Assembly: GCA_044464225.1 (NCBI GenBank)
Contig: JBIQLN010000001.1
Coordinates: 1 to 64,000, forward strand
Direction of reading: 5' to 3'
DNA: 64,000 nucleotides
From: 66-474 sp044464225
GTDB lineage: Bacteria > Pseudomonadota > Gammaproteobacteria > Xanthomonadales > Rhodanobacteraceae
Made by a program: the position numbers and the translations under genes. Below the pieces are notes generated by a model. That model made no database searches. It was not told where the DNA came from and was given only the letters and a program-made list of their open reading frames with translations. Positions 27,278-36,988 of the stretch are shown in pieces. How positions within the stretch are numbered: the first letter of the stretch is position 1; every line of letters begins with the position of its first letter.

Positions 27278-28303
27278 TTGATCAGTCGAGACACGGCCCG
27301 CCTCGCCACGGCCTGTGCGGCCTTGCTTGCATGCGCAGCATTTGCTGCCGCCGCACGTTCGGCGGCGACGCAGAAGATGCCCGATGACTACGCGCGCCCC
27401 GCCACGCTCGTGACGGTCGCGCCCGGGCGCCAGCTCAACCTGCGCTGTGCCGGCCACGGGGCACCCACCGTGGTGCTGGAAGCGGGTTCGCACGCCGACT
27501 CCAGCACCTGGTTCCGGGTACAGCCGTTGCTGGCTTCGTTCACGCGGGTGTGTGCCTACGACCGCGCCGGCTACGGCTTCAGCGATGCCGGACCGCTGCC
27601 GCGCACCCTCGATGCCGACGTGAGGGATCTGCACGCGCTGATCCAGCGGGCGGGCATCGCCACGCCGGTGGTCCTGGTCGGGCACTCGCTGGGCAGCAAC
27701 ATCGCGCGCCGCTACGCCGAACTGCATGCGGCAGACGTCACCGCCATGGTGCTGGTGGATCCGCCCGCACAGGACATCGCGGCGTTCGCACCCGTGTGGC
27801 AACGCGACGAGTCCGAATTGAACAAGCAAAGATTCGCCTTCATCCGCGCCTGCGAAGCGGCGGCCGAAACGGGAACGCTGGCGAACAAGCCACCGCCGGG
27901 CACGGAGCGGTGTCTCGCGGGTGACGATCCTCTCGCCGACGCGAGGGTGAATGCGGCGACGCGGGCATGGAAATCGCGTCCCGGTTTCTGGCGCACGTTG
28001 CTTTCCGAGTTGCAGGACAACGCAACGGTATTCGCCGACCCGGTTTCCGATCGCGAAAGCCATGGCGCGATGCCGTTGCTGGTACTGTCCGCGTCCGATA
28101 CTTACGCGGATGCGCCGGCCAAGGTGCGCTCCGCGCTCGAAGCCGCACGAGCAAAGACGCAGGCACGCATTGCCGCCACGTCATCGCGCGGCCGGCTGAT
28201 CCACGTGCAGCACACTTCGCACGACATCCAGCTGGACCAACCGGGAGCGGTGGTCGGCGCCGCCAGGCAGGTCCTGCGGCAAATCGTTTCGCGCGGACGC
28301 TGA
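27278..28303 (+). CDS. Exported alpha/beta-hydrolase
   Basis: 341 residues from a TTG at 27278 that has GAAGGA six bases upstream; the protein then opens with a signal-like helix (LATACAALLACAAFAAAARS). The hydrolase core shows the oxyanion loop VVLEAGSHADSSTW, VCAYDRAGYGFSD, nucleophile elbow VLVGHSLGSN and a terminal His in VQHTSHDIQLD. An alternative TTG at 27245 cannot be excluded. It follows glk by 73 bases and may be cotranscribed. Substrate unknown; membership of the glycan operon is uncertain. Confidence 0.8.
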   Translation: MISRDTARLATACAALLACAAFAAAARSAATQKMPDDYARPATLVTVAPGRQLNLRCAGHGAPTVVLEAGSHADSSTWFRVQPLLASFTRVCAYDRAGYGFSDAGPLPRTLDADVRDLHALIQRAGIATPVVLVGHSLGSNIARRYAELHAADVTAMVLVDPPAQDIAAFAPVWQRDESELNKQRFAFIRACEAAAETGTLANKPPPGTERCLAGDDPLADARVNAATRAWKSRPGFWRTLLSELQDNATVFADPVSDRESHGAMPLLVLSASDTYADAPAKVRSALEAARAKTQARIAATSSRGRLIHVQHTSHDIQLDQPGAVVGAARQVLRQIVSRGR

Positions 28304-28420
28304 CGCGATCGGGCGGCGCGCCCGGTACTGAACAAAATCTCCCGGCTGGTGTTGCCGCCGGCGCATTGCACGTCCATGATGAGGCGACCGACCGCGTGTT
28401 GAAGGACCAACGCCGCGACC

Positions 28421-29665
28421 ATGCACCCCGCGGAACTCCTGGCGTTCGCCGGCTTCGGTGCCGTGATCCTGATCGTGGCATGGTTGCCGTTGTGGCTGGA
28501 GCGCTTGCCGCTGACCCTGCCGATGCTCGCGGTGGGCGCGGGATTCCTTGCCTTCCTGTTCACACCGGATCTTGCCGCACCCCAGGCACATCCGCTGATC
28601 GCGACGGTGTTGCTGGAAGTGGTGCTGATCGTCGCGGTGATGGGCGCCGGCTTGAGCATCGACCGGCGTTTCTCGTGGCGCGCCTGGGCCAGCACATGGC
28701 GGCTGTTGGCGGTCGTGATGCCCCTGTCGATCGCGGCGCTGGCGGCGCTCGGCTGGAGCTTGCTGGGGCTTCCCCTGGGCGTCGCCGTGTTGCTGGGCAC
28801 GATCCTGGCACCGACCGACCCGGTGCTGGCGGCATCCGTGCAGGTCGGTCCGCCCGGCGTGGGCGAGGAAGACGAAACACGTTTCGCGCTCACGTCCGAG
28901 GCCGGCCTGAACGATGGACTGGCGCTGCCATTCCTGGTGCTCGGAGCGAGCCTGATCGCGCACCATTCGCAGCCGGGATGGTGGATCGCGCGCTGGGTAG
29001 CCGTGGACCTCCTCTGGGGCGTTGCCATCGCCGGCGCGGTCGGATTTGCGTTCGGCTGGCTGCTGGTGAAGGGCAACGGTTTGCTGCCGGAACGCCTGCA
29101 ACTTTCGCAGTCCAGCGAAGGACTGGCATCGGTGGGCTTGGCGTTCCTGGTCTTTGCGGCCGCCACCGCGCTGCGCGGTTACGGATTCGTCGCGGTGTTC
29201 GTGGCAGCCATCACCCTGCGCAATTTCGGCAGTGCACTCGAATACGCGCGGCGCCTCACCGCTTCGGCGCGACGCCTCGAACGCCTGCTCGCGTTCCTGG
29301 TGTTCGGATTGTTCGGCGGCGCGATCGCCAGCGGCGTGCTGGACGGCATAGGCTGGCGCGAAGCCGCATTCGCGGTGCTCGCGCTGCTGGTGGTGCGACC
29401 ACTGGCGACGCTGCTGGGATTCGCCGGATCGAAACACCCTGTGCCTGTCCGGCTCGCGCTCGGGTATTTCGGCATCCGCGGACTCGGTTCGCTGTACTAC
29501 ATCAGCCGCGAGGTGGGCGCCAATCCGCACAACAACCCGCTCGGACTATGGTCGGTGACCGCGCTGACCGTACTGTTCTCGATTGCACTTTACGGCGTCA
29601 CCGCGCGACCCGTATTGGCGCTGCTTGATCGCGTCATGGGACGGGACGAACGCGGGGCCGATTGA
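28421..29665 (+). CDS. Na+/H+ antiporter-like membrane protein (CPA1/NhaP type)
   Basis: 414 residues with about 12 hydrophobic segments. Typical cation:proton antiporter blocks are visible: ILAPTDPVLAASVQVG (near 130, with the conserved TDP) and ALTSEAGLNDGLALPF (near 160, with the conserved Glu and Asp of the ion site), then YFGIRGLGSLYYI near the end. It should exchange monovalent cations for protons in the inner membrane. The ATG at 28421 has AAGGA rather far upstream. It is convergent with uvrB. Confidence 0.88.
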   Translation: MHPAELLAFAGFGAVILIVAWLPLWLERLPLTLPMLAVGAGFLAFLFTPDLAAPQAHPLIATVLLEVVLIVAVMGAGLSIDRRFSWRAWASTWRLLAVVMPLSIAALAALGWSLLGLPLGVAVLLGTILAPTDPVLAASVQVGPPGVGEEDETRFALTSEAGLNDGLALPFLVLGASLIAHHSQPGWWIARWVAVDLLWGVAIAGAVGFAFGWLLVKGNGLLPERLQLSQSSEGLASVGLAFLVFAAATALRGYGFVAVFVAAITLRNFGSALEYARRLTASARRLERLLAFLVFGLFGGAIASGVLDGIGWREAAFAVLALLVVRPLATLLGFAGSKHPVPVRLALGYFGIRGLGSLYYISREVGANPHNNPLGLWSVTALTVLFSIALYGVTARPVLALLDRVMGRDERGAD

Positions 29666-29741
29666 AGCGGATTGAAGCAGGCGTTTGCGACGGGGCGTTC
29701 CATCCGCACAGCCCGCAGCCGCGCGGGCCCGTCCAATTAGC

Positions 29742-31808
<2,067 letters not shown>

Positions 31809-31814
31809 CCCCAC

Positions 31815-31820
31815 ATTATA
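31815..31820 (-). promoter_or_regulatory. Perfect -10 box six bases before the uvrB ATG
   Basis: TATAAT on the minus strand, 31820 to 31815, leaving six bases before the ATG at 31808. A transcript from this box would begin at or next to the A of ATG. No canonical -35 is evident; an inverted repeat occupies that region. Confidence 0.6.
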
Positions 31821-31830
31821 CGTTTGCCCT

Positions 31831-31849
31831 GCTGACAACCCCTGTCAGC
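31831..31849. repeat. Inverted repeat upstream of uvrB
   Basis: GCTGACA-ACCCC-TGTCAGC, seven-base perfect arms around a five-base loop, 11 bases upstream of the uvrB -10 box. It covers the -35 position, so it could be an operator or a hairpin. It does not match the E. coli or Xanthomonas LexA box. Confidence 0.6.
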
Positions 31850-31935
31850 AATGCCTGACACGCTCCTCCGCACCACGCTGCTACAGGCGACCCGGCTGCC
31901 TGCGCAGACTGTCCCCTGGCATGGAGGGAATGGTC

Positions 31936-32478
31936 ATGGCTCGATCCGCTCGCGGCTTCACACTGACGGAATTGATGATCGCGTTGGCGATTGCCGGCAT
32001 CCTCGCGATGATCGGTGCACCGGCGATGGGCAGCCTGCTCGCACGCACGCAGGATGCAGGGATCGAGAGCTCGATGGCCGCGGGACTGCGCGACGCCCGC
32101 AATGCGGCGGTGATGCGCAATGCGCGCGTACTGGTGTGCCCGAGCAGGGATGGACGCCGGTGCGGGTCGGACGACCGCTGGCAACAAGGCTGGCTCATCG
32201 CGCAGGATGCGGATCACGATGGCCAACCCGATGCGGGCAACGCAATCTTCGACGTGCAAACCGCCATGCCCGCCGGCACGCGCCTGATTGCCAGCACCGG
32301 GCGCAGACGGATCGCGTTCCAGCCGAGCGGCAGCGCTGGCGGCAGCAACGCGACCTTCACCATCTGCCACGCGCGCGAACACGACGGCATGGCCGTGATC
32401 GTGGCCAACTCCGGACGCGTGCGGGTGGCGCACGCCGACGCCGCGCACCTGCAGGCGTGTCTCGCGGGAAATCCGTAA
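31936..32478 (+). CDS. Type IV pilin-like pseudopilin (FimT/GspH family)
   Basis: 180 residues. The N-terminus is a prepilin: ARSARG-FTLTELMIALAIAGILAMIG, with cleavage after Gly by prepilin peptidase and a Glu at position 5 of the mature form. The C-terminal part (NAAVMRNARVLVCPSRDGRRC, WQQGWLIAQDADHDG) is typical of FimT/GspH minor pseudopilins. GGAGG lies eight bases before the ATG at 31936. No other pilus genes (pilV, pilW, pilX, pilE) are nearby, so it is an orphan in this window. Length is normal. Confidence 0.88.
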   Translation: MARSARGFTLTELMIALAIAGILAMIGAPAMGSLLARTQDAGIESSMAAGLRDARNAAVMRNARVLVCPSRDGRRCGSDDRWQQGWLIAQDADHDGQPDAGNAIFDVQTAMPAGTRLIASTGRRRIAFQPSGSAGGSNATFTICHAREHDGMAVIVANSGRVRVAHADAAHLQACLAGNP

Positions 32479-32491
32479 CCATGTCCGCATG

Positions 32492-32564
32492 GCCGGGCTG
32501 GTTGGAATGAAGCCCAATGTCGAGACACGGGTCCAGGTTGGGCTTCGCGTAGCCAGCCCAACCT
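32492..32564. repeat. REP-like palindromes (two units)
   Basis: GGGCTGGTTGGAATGAAGCCCAA is followed by a clean palindrome AGGTTGGGCT...AGCCCAACCT (32535-32564). Same family as 18429 and 39994. The rest of the gap up to 32724 holds no gene. Confidence 0.75.
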
Positions 32565-32724
32565 GCCCGGCCTGCAGGAATACCGTGCCGCGCATTCCCG
32601 CTCGAAGCAGCTGATGAAGCTCCGATCAAAGCGGCTGCCGTGAAAAGTCAGGCCATGGATGGCCGTTCTGATGTCCGCAAACCGAAAGGGGTGATGCGTA
32701 AACAGTTGCCCCGCGAAGCAGCGG

Positions 32725-34224
32725 TCATGGATGACCGCAAAATTTGTAGTACGCAACCCCGAAATCCTGGAACGCATGCTCGTTGCGCGTGCCGACGCGA
32801 TCGATCACCACCCCGGACAGGGTCGTCGAGCGCACGCCGTCCAGCATGCCGCCGTCGTGCAACGCGGCGTATTCGGCTTCGTCCAGGTCCACCGCTGCCG
32901 CCAATGCATCGCGGAACCGGATGGCACGCGCGGTTTCGCGCCAGCCCGTCGCCACGCGCGCGGGGATCGCTTCGGCCGCATCGCCGCTGCCGTAGCCGAG
33001 CAACAACAAGTCGCGGCCTTCCAGCTCGAGGCCGCGCGCTGCCGCGTCATCCAGTCCCGCAGCCAGCCATGCCGGCAGCGCCGCCGTGTAGAGGTTGCCG
33101 AATTCCATCATCGCGTCGGAACCGGTCTGCAGTTTGTCCTCGACCATGCGTTGATACGTATCGCTCTTGCGGAACATCTTCAGCACGGCCGACGATGCGG
33201 GATAGGCATCCGCCGGCAATGCTTCCGGCGCGCAGCCGGCCACGCCGGCTTGCCACTCGCGCATCACGGCTTCACGCGACATGCCGGCCGCGGTGCAATG
33301 GACGTCCAGTTCGCGCGCCGCATCCTGATGGCCTTGCGACGCGTCGTGCCCGAGCGCCGCCAGGCAACCCATCGCCAGGGCATTGCGCGGCATCCGGTGG
33401 TACGGCCGATGCATGAACACGGCCGCAAGTCCGCGCAGATAATCGGCGCGCGTACCACCGCGGCGCGCGAACATTGCATCGAGCGCACGCAACGTTGCGT
33501 CGGTATAGCAATCCGTCGAATACTTGCCGTTGAATACCGGAAGATCGCTCAGCCGGCCGTGCGTGCCGGGTTTCTGCCCCGCGAAGCGCAGGAATGGTTT
33601 GCGAAAATCCAGTCCGCGGTATTCCGAGGCGCTGCCGCCCCGAGCCAGGTCCAGTTCCAGCAGGCGCGGCGGGGATTCCAGCAGCATCGCGACCGCACCC
33701 GCCCCCTGGGTGGGTTCGCCGCTGCTGCCACGCTCGTACTCGGCGATATCGGCACTCACCACGATGGCCTGGCGGTCGCGACCATCGCAGGCGAGATAAC
33801 GCAGCCCCCCTTTCAGCGCATACACCCCACCGAGGCAGGCATGCTTGAACTCCGGCACCTCGCAGTCGCGCGCCAGCGCCGGCTTGCCTTCCGATGCCAA
33901 AGCCTGGTCGACCAGCCCCCGCACGATCACCGCGCCCGCCGCATTGTCGATGCTGGATTCGGTGCCGAGCGCCAGGTAGCCGACGCAGCGAGGGTCGATG
34001 TGGTACTGCGCGACCAGCCGCAGCACCGCATTCGCGGCAAGCGTGTAGACGTTCTGATCCGGACCCGGCATCCGGAACGCGTGGCCGACCACCGCACGAG
34101 TCTTGGAAGGATCGTTGCCGGTCCAGCCCGACCATCGTTCCAGATCCACCCGGTACGGCGGCACGTATACCGCCATGCCGCTGATGCCAACGGGAGGATT
34201 CGCTGAAAACGGTTGCGCTGACAC
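32725..34224 (-). CDS. Hydroxymethylglutaryl-CoA synthase-like thiolase-fold enzyme
   Basis: 499 residues from the GTG at 34224 (AGGA ten bases upstream); an ATG at 34284 would give 519. It resembles HMG-CoA synthase and KAS III: GISGMAVYVPPYRVDLERW, YLALGTESSIDNAAGAVIVRGLV, and the nucleophilic Cys in EFKHACLGGVYALKGGL. A later HRPYHRMPRNALAMGC corresponds to the HMGS His region. Bacterial HMG-CoA synthases are usually near 390 residues, so this is a long member. No other mevalonate genes are in the window. It may condense acetyl-CoA with a ketoacyl substrate; the true substrate is unknown. Confidence 0.82.
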   Translation of the reverse strand: MSAQPFSANPPVGISGMAVYVPPYRVDLERWSGWTGNDPSKTRAVVGHAFRMPGPDQNVYTLAANAVLRLVAQYHIDPRCVGYLALGTESSIDNAAGAVIVRGLVDQALASEGKPALARDCEVPEFKHACLGGVYALKGGLRYLACDGRDRQAIVVSADIAEYERGSSGEPTQGAGAVAMLLESPPRLLELDLARGGSASEYRGLDFRKPFLRFAGQKPGTHGRLSDLPVFNGKYSTDCYTDATLRALDAMFARRGGTRADYLRGLAAVFMHRPYHRMPRNALAMGCLAALGHDASQGHQDAARELDVHCTAAGMSREAVMREWQAGVAGCAPEALPADAYPASSAVLKMFRKSDTYQRMVEDKLQTGSDAMMEFGNLYTAALPAWLAAGLDDAAARGLELEGRDLLLLGYGSGDAAEAIPARVATGWRETARAIRFRDALAAAVDLDEAEYAALHDGGMLDGVRSTTLSGVVIDRVGTRNEHAFQDFGVAYYKFCGHP

Positions 34225-34306
34225 GGTGCGGAATTCCTGTTGCGGGGACCGAAACGCGCGAGTATGCGGGAAAACCGCGTCCATGTGACGTCAATGAGGT
34301 CGCAAA

Positions 34307-34338
34307 CAAAAAGGCCGACGCGATGCGTCGGCCTTTTG
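34307..34338 (-). terminator. Rho-independent terminator after tRNA-Asn
   Basis: AAAAGGCCGACGC-GAT-GCGTCGGCCTTTT is a perfect stem with a three-base loop, A-rich on one side and T-rich on the other, so it may work in both directions. It lies 35 bases beyond the tRNA 3' end on the minus strand. Confidence 0.9.
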
Positions 34339-34372
34339 ATTTACACGCCGATCAATACAGATCGGCTGAGAG

Positions 34373-34449
34373 TGGCGCCCGAACTTGGACTCGAACCAAG
34401 GACCCCCAGATTAACAGTCTAGTGCTCTAACCAGCTGAGCTATTCGGGC
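34373..34449 (-). tRNA. tRNA-Asn (anticodon GTT)
   Basis: 77 bases with encoded CCA. The cloverleaf folds fully: acceptor GCCCGAA/TTCGGGC, D arm GCTC...GAGC, anticodon loop CTGTTAA with anticodon GTT, T loop TTCGAGT. The discriminator base is G. Promoter and terminator are both identifiable, and two truncated copies of its 5' end precede it in the same transcript. Confidence 0.97.
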
Positions 34450-34585
34450 AAATTTTGATTTGGTGCTTCGTCTCCATCCATGGAGCGCTCTCCGCTCGGC
34501 ATCCTTGCCTCGCCCTCGCGTGCGTCGCGACAGTCCACCGGACTGTCGCCAGCGCCGCACGCTCGACCAGCTGAGCTATTCGGGC
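34450..34585 (-). repeat. Tandem unit 2 with truncated tRNA-Asn 5' end
   Basis: 136 bases. On the minus strand it opens (34585 to 34561) with the first 25 bases of a tRNA-Asn (GCCCGAATAGCTCAGCTGGT and CGAGC), that is, acceptor 5' strand and D arm. It then switches to an imperfect hairpin around ACAGTCC-GGT-GGACTGT, then a GGCAAGGATGCCGAGCGGAG stretch, CTCCATGGATGGAG and AAATCAAAATTT. About 95 percent identical to the next unit. It cannot fold into a tRNA. Confidence 0.9.
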
Positions 34586-34716
34586 AAATTTTGATTTGGT
34601 GCTCGTCTCCATCCATGGAGCGCTCTCCGCTCGGCATCCTTGCCTCGCCCTCGCGTGCGCCGCGACAGTCCACCGGACTGTCGCGGCGCACGCTCGACCA
34701 GCTGAGCTGTTCGGGC
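34586..34716 (-). repeat. Tandem unit 1 with truncated tRNA-Asn 5' end and 19-bp hairpin
   Basis: 131 bases, the promoter-proximal copy. The tRNA-like start is 34716 to 34692 with one change (GAACAG for GAATAG). The hairpin is perfect here: arms of 19 bases, from GCGTGCGCCGCG to GGACTGTCGCGG, around a GGT loop. It differs from unit 2 by a few bases in the hairpin and one in the spacer. Confidence 0.9.
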
Positions 34717-34728
34717 GGGTAGCCGTAC

Positions 34729-34757
34729 ATTATCGTTGCCGTGATTACGGCTGTCAA
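34729..34757 (-). promoter_or_regulatory. Promoter of the tRNA-Asn unit
   Basis: TTGACA (34757-34752), 17-base spacer, GATAAT (34734-34729) on the minus strand: close to the sigma-70 consensus. Transcription would start about 12 bases before tandem unit 1 and run through both units to the tRNA. Confidence 0.85.
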
Positions 34758-34885
34758 AACCGGGCGGTTGCATGCCTCGTCCGAAAACCCGCCGGGCGGG
34801 AACCCGGCCCATGATGTCCAGGCCGGCCGAAGCCGAGGCGGTCATGCGCACCGCAACGCCACGCCATCACGCGTGGTCGCACGCA

Positions 34886-36373
34886 TCACGAACTCGGAAT
34901 CATCAGCACCTGCCCGGCCTGGATCCCGCCACCGGTCTGGATCTTGCTCGCATTGGCGGACCGCAACGCACTCATGCTCACCCCGTATTGCTGGGCGATC
35001 CCCGACAGGGTTTCGCCGCGCGAGACCTTGTGCATGTCCCGGACGTCCGCATCGGCGCGGGCGCCCTTCTTCACCGACGCCACCATGGTCGGTGCATCCG
35101 GAACCACCGCCTTCGCCCCCGCCGCTGTCTTGCCGGCGGCCGCCACCTGGATGGCCGCGTTGGTGGTCAGGTGCAGGCGCTCGTTGCGTTGTTCGGCAAA
35201 CCACGTGCCGGGCGGCGGGGTGGTTTCGAAATACTGCTTCACGCCGGTCAGAACCGCCTCGGCCAACCGCTTGCGGTCCTTGTTGCTGCCCAGCCGCCGC
35301 TCGTCGCTCCGATTGCTGATGAACGCGGTCTCCACCAGGATCGACGGCACGTCGGGTGAACGCAGCACCACGAAGTTGGCCCCCTGCACGGTATTGCGGT
35401 ACAGCGGCCCTATCTTGCCCAGTGCGGCCAGCACGTCGCTGCCCACCTCGTGGGCCGCGTGCATGCTGGCGCCTTGCGAGAGATCCAGCAACACCGAAGC
35501 CAGCATGTGGCTCTTGTCGTCCAGCGAGACGCCGCCGATCAGGTCGGATGCGTTCTCGCTCTTGGCCAGCCACTTGCCCGCCTCGCTCTGCTTGCCGTGC
35601 GTGGAAAGCACCCATACCGACCCGCCCCGCGCGTCGCAGTAGTCCGGGCAGGAATTGGCGTGGATCGACACGAACAGGTCGGCCTTGTGTTCGCGCGCGA
35701 TCTGGAAGCGCTTTTCCAGTGGCACGAAGTAATCGCTCTTGCGCGTAAGCACCGCGTGCATGCCCGGCTGCGCGTCGATCAGCTTGGCCAGGTCCTTGGC
35801 GATTTCCAGGGTGACGTTTTTCTCCAGCGTGCCGCCCTGCCCGCGCGCGCCCGGATCGTCACCGCCATGCCCCGCATCGACCGCGATCACCACTGGTCGC
35901 GGCTTGCCGTGCGCGACGTCGTCGTCGATCGTGCGCACGATCTGCGACGGCTTGCCGCTGGGCGTGCCGAGGTCGACCACCAGCCGATAGCCGTACTGGC
36001 CCGCGGGCGTCAGCAGGAAGCTTTTCGGGTGTGCCGGTTTGTCCAGGTCCAACACGATCCGCGCCTTGCCCTGGAAATGTCCGACGCGCATGTCCTTGAC
36101 CACGCCCTTGCCCGGTCGGGGCCCCACGCCCTTGCCGAACGCGCCGTTGTCCAGGTCCAGCACCACGCGGTCGGGTTTGCTCAACTGGAACAGCCGGTAG
36201 TCCACCGGCGCCGACAGTTCGAAGACCACCCGCGTGGAATCGGGTCCACCCCAGATGCGCACCGCCTTGACCGTGCTGGCGGAGGAGGCATGGACGGCCG
36301 CGCTGGACACGCACGCCAGCATCCCGCAAAGGAATGCGAAAAAAGACAGCGATGGGCGGCTCGTCCCCCTCAT
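34886..36373 (-). CDS. amiC: N-acetylmuramoyl-L-alanine amidase (AmiC/AmiB type) with LysM
   Basis: 495 residues. Cleaves the amide between N-acetylmuramate and the stem peptide in the periplasm, splitting septal peptidoglycan. Signal peptide about 1-29 (SLSFFAFLCGMLACVSSAAVHA), AMIN domain about 35-135 (VKAVRIWGGPDSTRVVFEL), zinc amidase domain about 160-390 (VVIAVDAGHGGDDPGARG, HKADLFVSIHANSC, PSILVETAFISN with the catalytic Glu), then a C-terminal LysM (HKVSRGETLSGIAQQYGVS) that binds glycan. It follows nnr-tsaE as in E. coli. The ATG at 36373 opens the signal peptide. The symbol could equally be amiB. Confidence 0.93.
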   Translation of the reverse strand: MRGTSRPSLSFFAFLCGMLACVSSAAVHASSASTVKAVRIWGGPDSTRVVFELSAPVDYRLFQLSKPDRVVLDLDNGAFGKGVGPRPGKGVVKDMRVGHFQGKARIVLDLDKPAHPKSFLLTPAGQYGYRLVVDLGTPSGKPSQIVRTIDDDVAHGKPRPVVIAVDAGHGGDDPGARGQGGTLEKNVTLEIAKDLAKLIDAQPGMHAVLTRKSDYFVPLEKRFQIAREHKADLFVSIHANSCPDYCDARGGSVWVLSTHGKQSEAGKWLAKSENASDLIGGVSLDDKSHMLASVLLDLSQGASMHAAHEVGSDVLAALGKIGPLYRNTVQGANFVVLRSPDVPSILVETAFISNRSDERRLGSNKDRKRLAEAVLTGVKQYFETTPPPGTWFAEQRNERLHLTTNAAIQVAAAGKTAAGAKAVVPDAPTMVASVKKGARADADVRDMHKVSRGETLSGIAQQYGVSMSALRSANASKIQTGGGIQAGQVLMIPSS

Positions 36374-36496
36374 GGTGCTGAATTCAACCGCAGGCAGCGA
36401 CGAATTGCAAGCATTTTTCCCTTTGTTATCCGTGGGCTGCGACGATTTTATCAATATGGATTCAGGAAGTCGCGCCAAGTCGGCACGCCTGTGTGC

Positions 36497-36988
36497 CTAT
36501 TGATCCGCTGCTCCCGCCAGGAACGCCATCCAGCGCTGGCCGCGCCCGGAAACCGGCGTCAGATAAACGCGACGGCCCGCGCCATCGTGTTCCAGTGCCA
36601 CTTCGAGGTCAGGCGCCGGCAACGCACCGACGCCGCGTTCGGGCCACTCCACCAGGACGAGCGCTTCCCGCCCATCCAGTTCGTCCAGGCCCAGCCATTC
36701 CAGTTCGCCCGCATCCGCGATGCGGTACAGGTCGAGATGAAACGCATCGCGGCCATTCACCGTGTAACGTTCGAGCAAGCTGTAGGTCGGGCTCTTCACG
36801 CGCTCGCCCACGCCCAGCGCGCGCAACAGCGCGCGCGTGAAGGTGGTCTTGCCGGCGCCCAATTCGCCCCGCAGGAACAGCACGCCGCCATCGAGCAGCG
36901 CGGGCGCGAGGCGCCGCGCCAGTGCGGTCGTGGCGGCTTCGCCGGGGAGGAAGATCACGAGTGCGGGGGCTGCCTCAGGCACGGCCAT
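36497..36988 (-). CDS. tsaE: tRNA threonylcarbamoyladenosine biosynthesis ATPase TsaE
   Basis: 163 residues. Small ATPase working with TsaB, TsaD and TsaC to make t6A37 in tRNAs. Walker A GELGAGKTTFTRALL near 42, followed by VKSPTYSLLERY and FHLDLYRIADAGELEWLGLDE, all diagnostic of TsaE. Its first 14 bases overlap the end of nnr, so the two are coupled. Its partner tsaB is also in the window, at 50638. Confidence 0.97.
   Translation of the reverse strand: MAVPEAAPALVIFLPGEAATTALARRLAPALLDGGVLFLRGELGAGKTTFTRALLRALGVGERVKSPTYSLLERYTVNGRDAFHLDLYRIADAGELEWLGLDELDGREALVLVEWPERGVGALPAPDLEVALEHDGAGRRVYLTPVSGRGQRWMAFLAGAADQ

Noticed and set aside
31831..31849. SOS (LexA) box before uvrB
   Set aside because: The inverted repeat does not match CTGT-N8-ACAG or the known Xanthomonas LexA palindromes.
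33153..33162. GATACGTATC palindrome resembling the glycan-locus operator
   Set aside because: It lies inside the HMG-CoA-synthase-like coding sequence, lacks the outer bases of the motif and is far from any sugar gene; chance is likely.
34450..34716. Two further complete tRNA genes
   Set aside because: Only the first 25 bases are tRNA-like; anticodon arm, T arm and 3' acceptor strand are missing.
34450..34716. CRISPR array
   Set aside because: Just two long, nearly identical tandem units with no short repeats alternating with unique spacers, and no cas genes.
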